Shown here: in pieces, positions 56,800 to 64,000 of the stretch | Layout of the letters: each line of letters starts with the position of its first letter | Numbering within the stretch: the first letter of the stretch is position 1 | From: Leishmania martiniquensis | Lineage: Eukaryota; Euglenozoa; Kinetoplastea; Trypanosomatida; Trypanosomatidae | DNA: 64,000 nucleotides | NCBI RefSeq assembly: GCF_017916325.1 | Contig: NC_090160.1 | Span: 695,001-759,000 of the forward strand | Direction: 5' to 3' | The notes under the pieces: generated by a model | What the model was told of the DNA's origin: nothing | Databases searched by the model: none | Seen by the model: the letters and a program-made list of their open reading frames with translations, nothing else | Position numbers and translations under genes: made by a program

Positions 56800-59700
56800 C
56801 TAGTAGATGCATCTGCAGTCACAGCCCTTCGGGCAACATCTCACGGTGGGGTCATTCCACCAGCTGCTGATGTGCTCCACATGCCCTCCATGGCCGCAGC
56901 GAGCACACTGCACGACGAGGCAGCCCTCCTCTCGCCACGTTCGCAGCGCTGCACGCACCGCTTCCGTACTGCTCTTGGGATGTGCCGTGCCATCTCCACA
57001 ACCGCCGCCATCGCCCTTCTTCCGCTGCAGCGTGTCCGGGTCGCCCGTCGCCAAGGCGGCGGTGTGCGAGTAGTGGCGCATCTCCGTCAGCGGTGATGCT
57101 GCCGCCGCGGCGCTGCCACTCCCACTGACGTCTGCGTGAGTGACAGTGTTGCGCAGCAGCGACAGACCGCACACGGCGCAGATGCTGATTGGGGCATGGA
57201 GGCGACGGCACATTTCCGCTGATGCCGCTAAAAGAGGTGCCATTGGGATGAGAAAGGCCGGCGCACAGACGGCAGTGAATTTTGACGCATCACCGGTGTG
57301 GCTTTGCCCGCAGGCCTCGTCCCTCAGCGAGAGGATCAGCCCGCGCTGGAGGGAAAACCGCACGAGCCGCACCTCGCACAGCAACGTGTGCTCTTGCGCC
57401 ACCGCGATCACTCGCTCTGCAAAGCTGACCACTCCAATCAGCTCCGCCAAGTGCTGGCAACGCCACTGCGCTCGCGGCTCACCTTCCACGCTCGGATCGG
57501 AGCTGTCTGCGGGCAAGATACTGACGGGGACGCCACCGCGTTCTCCACCGTTGGGCCCCGCTGGACGCCCGCGGTCGACCTGCTGCAACACACTCGGCAG
57601 CAGCAGTGAGCAGACCGCCATCCCGGCCCAAAACGGAAGCCGCTCATTCCGCAGTACGCGCACCGTCTCCATCAGCGCAGGCCAGAGTACCGCGCCAATG
57701 TACAAGACCCCTGTGGATGGTGTGCCCACGTTTTTCGCGAGTCGTCGGAGGACCTGCAGGAGGTCGCTGACGTCTGGAAGCCGCAGCGCCTTCGCCAGTT
57801 TCGCGTTCGCGTGAAGCGCCACGTCTGGAGTCTTACCACTGAAAAAACGTACGCTGCTCCAGTCGCACTTGTACGCGGTGCCAAGCACGTGGGCAGGAAG
57901 CACATAGCTCGGCAACACTTTGCCCGGCTTGAACTGCGATGTGCAGATGACCACCGTGCCAGCACGCATCCTAGCACACAAGCCTCCATCCTGCTGCGCC
58001 TCGTAGATGCGCCGTAGGCACAACGGCAATCGCCGCGACGGAGAGCGCGGCGCCGTCGTACCAGGCCCATCGTCGTCGCGGCCGGTGTTAGTCGCACTCG
58101 CCTCGTTGCACGCGCGACGCGGTGGCAACGACGCGCCCAAGACCGCCACGTTTCCTTGCGGCAGGAGTAGCGCCATGAGACTCTTGGCAGGGCGACGGCG
58201 AAAGGGGTAGAGGGCTGAAGCACCAGCACCTGTGCCGGCTGCCACACCACCGCCAGTCGCGGCGGTGCCGACTCCGCCTGGGCCGGCCACCCCCGATGCA
58301 GGCGCGGGGATCGACGCAGTTGAGGATGTCGCACCGGCATACAGAGCGCCGCCACCGCCAGCTGTAGGCGCGCCAGTCGCTCCTGCAGCGGTCTCAGCCG
58401 ATCCCGAGACAGTGCCACCGGCCGTGGCGGGCGATAGAAGCGCCGCTGGGGCTGAGGTGCTAGCGGAAGTTGCTGCCGAGGGTGCGGCGCCACCACCACC
58501 ACTGAGGTGCGTGCTCGTCATGACTCGAGGCACGCGGGTACCGTCGCCGCCGTAGGCCAACGCAATTTGTGGGGGGAGGATAAGGTGGTGCAGATCGAGC
58601 TCAACGGCGCTCCAGTAAAGCAGCAGCACCGCAAAATCCGACAGAAACGGGTAAACGGTAAGGAGGCCACTACCGGACTGGTGCGTCGGGCCACCCGACA
58701 TATTGGCCGTTGCGTCAGAAGCCATCGCTGTCGCCAGCGGGGTCGAGGGCGAGGCGAGCGTACCACCCGGGCTGGGACGTGCTTCGGCAATCCACTGCAG
58801 CAGGCGGCGCCCCACCTCAGGCACAACAAACGCGGTGAGTGTCAGCATCGCCGCGTTTCTCACCGTGGAGGCGGCACCGCCCGCCGTGCCGTGACCGCTG
58901 AAGGGGGAGGAGGTGCCGGGCGGATCAGGCGCGCCGCATCCCCCTTCCTTCGCCTGTCCGCCAGTATACTGCTCGACGGGTTCGCTGCGGCACCCGGCCG
59001 GGCTTGCCATGCAGTCGGGCAGATGATCAGGCTGGTAGCCGACGCTGCTGCTTTCGCCGGTGGTGTTGCTGCGGTGGTGATCTGCCGTGACGGCCCAGGA
59101 AGAGGTCGAATGGTCGCCCACACCGGCGAAGGAGACCTCCTCGAACAACTTCCACTGGCACGGCTCGCGAGGATATCGCGCCGTGAAGACAACCTCAAGA
59201 GCCATGGTGGCGATGAGGAGCGGCATACCGGAGGTGTCTGAGAGCGAGGAGGCGGCAAGGGCAGCGTTCTTAGGAGATGCAGAATTGACCACATGCGCGG
59301 CCAAGGATGCACCGGTGCCACTGAAAAGATTGCTACTGCTTGCCGGAGCCCGCCCCCCTCCAGCTACAGCTGAGGCGCTAGCACCGCTGCTGATGCCTGC
59401 GGCCGGGCTGCTATGGGCCCCAACCCCAACTGCCCCGAGGCCCCCTGCGGCACTTGCATGATGAATGTGGCTGCTCGCAGCAGAGCACATCGTAGCGGTG
59501 ACCCCAGCACGAGCCGCTGCGCTGATGCCTGGGCTCGCACTTGGGCAGCGATGGCGGCGGCGCAGCGAGAGCCAATTCAGCGGGCGAGAGAGCTCTATCA
59601 GCACTGCACAGGTGCCTTGGCGCGGTCGCTGCACTGGGTTAGACAGTACCACGCGCGTCCGCACCGCATTCGTACCTGCTGCCTGGCAACCGCGCAGCTC

Positions 59701-59853
59701 GGCCGGCGACGCCGCATGGTGGCGAAACGGCCCTGCAGAGGCCCCCTTCACACCTGCCCCTTCACCGGCGCAAAGGTCGACGTGGAAGTACGCCAACTGA
59801 CGCGCGACGGCCAAGTCGCGCTCGACGGCTGACAGAAGGGCCTGTGAAAGCAT
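56800..59853 (-). CDS. WDR59-like RWD and C-terminal RING protein (GATOR2/SEA-type), propeller absent
   Basis: The ATG at 59851-59853 (MLSQALLSAVERDL) gives 1017 residues; upstream in-frame sequence is UTR-like. Residues about 4-235 look like an RWD domain split by low-complexity insertion: an initial helix AVERDLAVARQLAYFHVDL, strands RTRVVLSNPVQ and CAVLIELSRP, then MALEVVFTARYPREPCQW with the YPxxxP turn. The middle has further hydrophobic segments within Ala/Gly/Ser-rich linkers. The C-terminus is a zinc RING: ICAVCGL ... VVQCARCGHGGHVEHISSWW ... RCCPKGCDCRCIY, whose CGHGGHxxHxxxW and CPxGCxCxC motif matches SEA/GATOR2 subunits, best WDR59/Sea3. Those act in nutrient signalling upstream of TORC1. 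No WD40 repeats are seen anywhere in the frame, unlike WDR59. The middle is uncharacterised, so this is a family-level call. Confidence 0.7.
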   Translation of the reverse strand: MLSQALLSAVERDLAVARQLAYFHVDLCAGEGAGVKGASAGPFRHHAASPAELRGCQAAGTNAVRTRVVLSNPVQRPRQGTCAVLIELSRPLNWLSLRRRHRCPSASPGISAAARAGVTATMCSAASSHIHHASAAGGLGAVGVGAHSSPAAGISSGASASAVAGGGRAPASSSNLFSGTGASLAAHVVNSASPKNAALAASSLSDTSGMPLLIATMALEVVFTARYPREPCQWKLFEEVSFAGVGDHSTSSWAVTADHHRSNTTGESSSVGYQPDHLPDCMASPAGCRSEPVEQYTGGQAKEGGCGAPDPPGTSSPFSGHGTAGGAASTVRNAAMLTLTAFVVPEVGRRLLQWIAEARPSPGGTLASPSTPLATAMASDATANMSGGPTHQSGSGLLTVYPFLSDFAVLLLYWSAVELDLHHLILPPQIALAYGGDGTRVPRVMTSTHLSGGGGAAPSAATSASTSAPAALLSPATAGGTVSGSAETAAGATGAPTAGGGGALYAGATSSTASIPAPASGVAGPGGVGTAATGGGVAAGTGAGASALYPFRRRPAKSLMALLLPQGNVAVLGASLPPRRACNEASATNTGRDDDGPGTTAPRSPSRRLPLCLRRIYEAQQDGGLCARMRAGTVVICTSQFKPGKVLPSYVLPAHVLGTAYKCDWSSVRFFSGKTPDVALHANAKLAKALRLPDVSDLLQVLRRLAKNVGTPSTGVLYIGAVLWPALMETVRVLRNERLPFWAGMAVCSLLLPSVLQQVDRGRPAGPNGGERGGVPVSILPADSSDPSVEGEPRAQWRCQHLAELIGVVSFAERVIAVAQEHTLLCEVRLVRFSLQRGLILSLRDEACGQSHTGDASKFTAVCAPAFLIPMAPLLAASAEMCRRLHAPISICAVCGLSLLRNTVTHADVSGSGSAAAAASPLTEMRHYSHTAALATGDPDTLQRKKGDGGGCGDGTAHPKSSTEAVRAALRTWREEGCLVVQCARCGHGGHVEHISSWWNDPTVRCCPKGCDCRCIY

Positions 59854-61042
59854 GCGGCCCGTGACCGGAAAATATCCGAGAGGGAGGGCGGGGGATGGGT
59901 GTAGGCCTTCGTGTGCTCCGCGTATCGGGCACGAATGTGCGTGCAGAGAGACAGCGGGGGCGGGGCGGGGGAGAGAAGAGAAGTGCACTGCGAGGGCGGC
60001 GAACGCGCAACACCCAGACGGAGACAAAAAGGCGCAACAACGCGTCGAAAAACGCGACAGGTGAGAATCCTCACACGCGGGGAGGCGTGCGCGTGTGTGT
60101 ATGTGTGTGTTGGGTGGAAGCGACAGACGGCTGTGGTGCGCGGAAGAGGCCAAGAAGGCGTGCGGAGTGAGGAGAAGGGGTTGGGAGGGGGAAAAGTGAG
60201 ACAGTCACTGCCCCTGCTGTCCCTTTCGCACGGTCTTAGGGTGACTCCGCTGAGACGAGGGCCGCCACCGAACTCTGCTTAATATTTATTGCGTGCGAAG
60301 GTGCGACACACAGTGAGTAGTAAAGAGAGAGGGAGGACACGGAGGAGAACGTGAGGAGAGGGAGCATAGCGCGTGTACCTGTGCAGGACATTTTCCTACG
60401 GTCGTAAGGGTGGCTACTTGGTCACTGAGCACGTGGGCCTTCTCCGCAGGCAGTGCGACAGGGAGGTGACATACACACATTGAGGCGAAAGAAAAGCACT
60501 CCCACGACCAAAGGAGCTTACGCAGAAAGAGGAGCAGAGGGCAAAGGACAAGCGCCCCGTGCCTCTCCTGCTTAAATGCTAAGACGCACGCGGGAGGATG
60601 CACACACACACGTCCAACACCAGTGCCAGGCACTCATACATCGGCTCGCTGCTGCTGCTGTGATCTACCACGGAGCTGTGTATCTCGGCATACACGACTG
60701 CGTATGTGTGTGCTCGTCTGAAAAGAGGGAGGAAAAGGCGAGGGGTGTGCGTTGTGAGAAGGGCTGGATGAATGCAGCGGTCGCAGAGGCACCGCCAAAC
60801 AGCAGCGACAGCGGCGCGTACACCCGTACGTACAACCGCCAACGCAAAGTGCCCGTACATCGCCTTACACCTTCAGAACGTTTGTATTCTCGCGCCCAGT
60901 GCTAAGTCGGCAAGCGAGCGTGCGTGAGTCGGCCCACCCTTCTCGAAAAAGACGCGCCCACTTCTCCCCGCCTTCACACGCACCCGTGGACCCCCTCCTC
61001 CCCCCTCTTCCTCCTCGACCTCGTTCCGACGGCCTTCCGCCG
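59854..61042. other. Intergenic spacer
   Basis: This 1.19-kb spacer is GA/TG-rich, with (TG)n near 60092-60110, and has no supported gene. It contains the leader of the RWD/RING gene and the 3' UTR of the thioredoxin-fold gene. Confidence 0.6.
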
Positions 61043-61891
61043 CTACACAAACTCATCTGGTAGTTGCGGGCCATAGAGGAGCTTTTCGCCGAAGATGGGC
61101 CGGCCCCGCCACTCATCCATGACGCGTTCATCCACCTCCGGCTCGATGAACTTGCGGTAGAACCAGGTGCGGCGCATAGACACCTGCTTCCAATAGTTGT
61201 GGAGCCGCGCCTGCGCCTTGCAATAAAATTTCATGAGCTGCTCTTCCGTAATCTCGAGCATCGCCGGGCCGGCCCCAGAGAAGTACATTTCCTCCGCCTG
61301 CAGCGCCGTCACCGGCCTGCCTTGGTTCTTCCGCAGCTTCACCTCCTTCTCAATGGCGGCGTACAGCTCCTCGCGGAACGCGGTTGGGGGCTTAAAGTCG
61401 ATGTCCGTCCAATGCCCACCGCTGTAGCCCTTAATCTGCGGATAGCGCACCAAACCCTTAGTGAGCTCCGGCACATCACTACAGTTGACCTCGTAGAACT
61501 TCAACCCCGGTGTGCGGGTGGCAGCTTGGTGGCAGAGCACCTCGAAGACCTTTCCCACCGCGTTGCACGCGGTGCAGTTATTTTGGTGGTAGCGCACCAC
61601 CATCACATCATCCGTCTTGGAGAAGTAGTTGAGCTTCTCCTTCATCTCCGCCACGGACGTGATGGGCCGGACGCACTTCGTTGGGAAGGTCATCCAGATT
61701 GGGTTCAGTGCTCTGCCGTTGCCACTGACTAAGTCGCTGCGGACGCCGGCGCTGTTCATCAAGAGTGACTTCATCTTGTGCGACTCAGACTGGTAGAGCT
61801 CAAACTTCTTGCGGCGACTTTTGATGCTGTCGACCAACGCATTCTCCCCCACCTCCGGGGCGCGGAACACCTCCTCACTGCTGCCGCGCAT
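61043..61891 (-). CDS. Thioredoxin-fold protein with CTAC motif, 282 aa
   Basis: The ATG at 61889-61891 gives 282 residues. Residues about 75-190 form a thioredoxin-like domain: the helix-strand VAEMKEKLNYFSKTDDVMVVRYHQNNCTACNAVGKVFEVLC, where C106-T-A-C109 takes the place of the CxxC active site, followed by LKFYEVNCSDVPELTKGLVRYPQIKGYSGGHW with the cis-proline-type YPQIKGY segment. The pattern is of a redox or chaperone-type thioredoxin. The first 70 residues are helical/basic with no obvious mitochondrial presequence, and the last 95 have a basic helical region (about 225-260, many Arg/Trp/Tyr). Likely role unassigned: a thiol-redox or structural subunit are both possible. The (CT)n tract in front of the ATG lacks an AG, so the start could lie downstream at Met40. 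Confidence 0.75.
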   Translation of the reverse strand: MRGSSEEVFRAPEVGENALVDSIKSRRKKFELYQSESHKMKSLLMNSAGVRSDLVSGNGRALNPIWMTFPTKCVRPITSVAEMKEKLNYFSKTDDVMVVRYHQNNCTACNAVGKVFEVLCHQAATRTPGLKFYEVNCSDVPELTKGLVRYPQIKGYSGGHWTDIDFKPPTAFREELYAAIEKEVKLRKNQGRPVTALQAEEMYFSGAGPAMLEITEEQLMKFYCKAQARLHNYWKQVSMRRTWFYRKFIEPEVDERVMDEWRGRPIFGEKLLYGPQLPDEFV

Positions 61892-64000
61892 GACAGAGAC
61901 AGAGCCAGAGAGAGAGAGAGCGGCCGCAAAATAAAGGGACGGAGCGCAGACACAGAGAGACCGCTCCTCCTCCCTACCCCCCTTAGAGCAAAGGTACAGA
62001 GAGAAGTGTGCTGGGGAGGGGGGACTGATATGCGGCGAGCCGAGTACATATGTTTGCTCGCCGGCAGCGGCGTGAGTGGTGGTGGTGGTTTGCATGAGTG
62101 GGCGGAGGAGGACAGAGGAGGTGACGACGGAGAGGTAAGAACGTGTGAGGGGTAGGAAGGGGGTTGGGAAGGCCGGCCGGCGGCGAGAAAGTTTAGTGCA
62201 CTGCTCCTTCGGCTTCCTTCCATCGTCTTGCCTACCATGCGCTCCGTCATTGCGCGCCAGAGTGTGTGTGTGTTCTGGGGGGAGGGGGCGCTCGCGCTCT
62301 CCTGTAGCGTTGATCCTTTTGCTGTGTATGCATGCATGTTTGGGCGGTGGTGGGGGAAGAGCCTCGTGCGACGTAACAGGCCACGCACATGCGCCTCCAT
62401 ACAGCGAAGAGGGTGGGGTAGTGGCGGACGATAGGCATCGATGCGAGTGGGTTGCCACACACACACAAACACACACGGAGGCACTCGGTTGATGGGACAT
62501 TGGGCTTGCGTCCTCTCCGCTTTGGTGCGCCTTCGCCTTCAAACGACATGCCGAGAGGGTGTGGGGTGGCGGCCGTGCCTGCGCACCAAAAGATGAGCAA
62601 AGAAAGGGGGAGGGAGGGGGGAGGGGAGGAGAGGAGAGGAGAAAGAGGCCTGCATGCACAAGTCGCGTTGCCACATTCACCTCCGCGCCCGCAGAGGACA
62701 GCGCTCCCCCAGCGACCCCACTCCCCCCTTACCCACCACCGAAGACAGATCTCGTCATTACTTGCTATACATTCGCCTTCACTTCTTGCGCCTCTCTGCC
62801 TTCCAGTGCAAGAAGAGTGACATGCCCTCATTCCGTCGACACAGCCCGCGCACCTTCCTGCACGCATCCCCTCTCCTACCACGATATCGAGTGTGCACAC
62901 ATACGCAGGGGTGAGTCGCTTTCATTCCACTCTTTCCCTATATCTGGTGCTACACCTTCCCCTCCTCTCTCGCTCTCACCCCCGACCCGCCTTCTTCTAC
63001 CGGCGAGAGTGTGTCACAGGACCGACGTTAGGGCACTCCAGTCGTGGCGGCGATGAGGAGAGAGGGAGGAAGTAGGAGTGAGCGTGAAGGCAGCGCCTCC
63101 CCCTCCTCTGTAGAGTGAAACATACGCACATACATACATAACTTACACACACACACAGAGACGAACGACCGATTCACACCAAAGCAGGATATATGTAACA
63201 GCACAGAAAACAAAAGTAAATAATAACTGACTGTGTGCATGTGTGCGCGCGTGGGCAGAAGGGGAGGGGGAGGAGGGGCAACGAGGGTGAAATGTTTACA
63301 TGAATACATCCGCCAAGTCACATCGAGACGCGAACGGCATACGCGTAAAGGCACACGAGCACACACACACACACAGGATATGTATATATAAATGTATATA
63401 TAAATCCAAGAAAGCGTCTTCATCTCTGCATGCGTGTATTGGTGTACCGCCGCTACCGCCCCTCCCCTCCCTCCCCCCAATCACCACTCTTCTGCAACTC
63501 TCTTTCTCTCCCTCTTCCGTAAGGATGCCATCAAGCACACCGTCGATCACCCAAACCACCCCGCACCCACAGCAGCGGCCAATGGGAACGCACCAGCGCT
63601 TGTGCCCCCCTCTCTCTCTGCATCCCTGTAAAGTGAGGCGGGTGAGGTGGTGGTATGGGAAGGGGATGGGTGTGCGTGTATCTGTGTGTATGTGGAGGGA
63701 GGAGACAAGTCGCCTGCGCTCTCTCTCTACGTGTGTCTCTTCCAAGTCGAACGCTCGCAGGCACACGACCGAGTGTGAGCAGGAGAGGAGACGAGTGAGG
63801 CTGAGCAAAAGCACCGAGGTGAGCCGATCAGCACAATCGAACTGTACATCGACCGAACACACACGCATAGTCACCCAACCTTACGCCTACGCGCAGCGCG
63901 GAGGAGGAGGAGGGGGTGTGCAGGTGCACGTGCGCTTGTGTATGTTGTGTGGGGCGGGTGTCGGGGAGGGGAGAGAGAGGGGAACTGCAAACAGATGGCT
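61892..64000. other. Intergenic spacer to right window edge
   Basis: This 2.1-kb region contains a (GA)n tract at about 61908-61920 (CT on the coding strand, in front of the CTAC protein), CACA tracts, G-rich runs near 62610-62640, an AT-rich tandem TGTATATATAAA pair at about 63381-63404 and many CA repeats. I find no coding frame with conserved motifs. It may contain the 3' UTR of the next gene beyond the window. Confidence 0.55.

Noticed and set aside
1..64000. Strand-switch region or transcription start within the window
   Set aside because: Every supported gene is on the minus strand, so there is no divergent or convergent switch to mark an initiation or termination region.

Overview
The window looks like a stretch from the inside of a Leishmania-type (trypanosomatid, kinetoplastid) chromosome. 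The evidence is GC-rich coding sequence, intronless genes that all lie on the minus strand with no strand switch, long intergenic spacers full of (CA)n/(TG)n, poly-purine and (TA)n microsatellites, polypyrimidine-plus-AG spliced-leader acceptors upstream of several ATGs, and kinetoplastid-only families (calpain-related DUF1935 protein, RGG-rich mitochondrial protein). From memory, the order eIF3f ... MAD2 ... HSC20 ... LSm8 ... PDH E1-beta ... RGG3 resembles Leishmania chromosome 25 and Trypanosoma brucei chromosome 3; I could not search to confirm this.

Twenty-one genes can be supported, one of them cut by the left edge. Transcription runs right to left. In increasing coordinates: eIF3f (partial), a small mitochondrial-looking membrane protein, a DGAT2-type acyltransferase, mitochondrial ribosomal protein uL24m, a twin Cx9C protein, a mitochondrial EF-P paralogue, a 972-aa unknown, MAD2, a 1896-aa unknown with TPR-like repeats, HSC20, a leucine-rich-repeat protein, LSm8, pyruvate dehydrogenase E1-beta, a 1571-aa unknown with a basic tail, a 315-aa mitochondrial unknown, an RGG-rich mitochondrial RNA-binding candidate, a small acylated calpain-related protein, RMI1, trans-2-enoyl-CoA reductase, an ATP-grasp/SET fusion, a membrane-anchored amidase-like protein lacking its catalytic cysteine, a WDR59-like RWD/RING protein without a beta-propeller, and a thioredoxin-fold protein. 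About half appear to be mitochondrial (translation, iron-sulphur assembly, pyruvate oxidation, RNA processing), but gene order in such clusters does not imply operon-like function.

Three things stand out. First, the 860-aa protein at 51713-54295 joins a complete D-Ala-D-Ala-ligase-like ATP-grasp module to a SET/post-SET methyltransferase-like module behind a probable mitochondrial presequence. Second, a nearly identical 594/595-bp sequence occurs as an inverted pair (23119-23712 and 39704-40298) around 16 kb and five genes, in the 3' UTR regions of two genes. It could support inversion or amplification, or let the two mRNAs pair. Third, the gene at 55344-56249 is a glutathionylspermidine/trypanothione-amidase-like CHAP protein in which the nucleophile position is alanine.

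Spacers of 0.5-2.5 kb separate the genes. They hold UTRs and simple repeats, and I see no tRNA, rRNA, CRISPR or recognisable full-length transposon in them. The start codons given are the ATGs that best fit domain starts, transit peptides or splice acceptors; several upstream in-frame extensions begin at GTG or read through UTR-like repeats and were trimmed.
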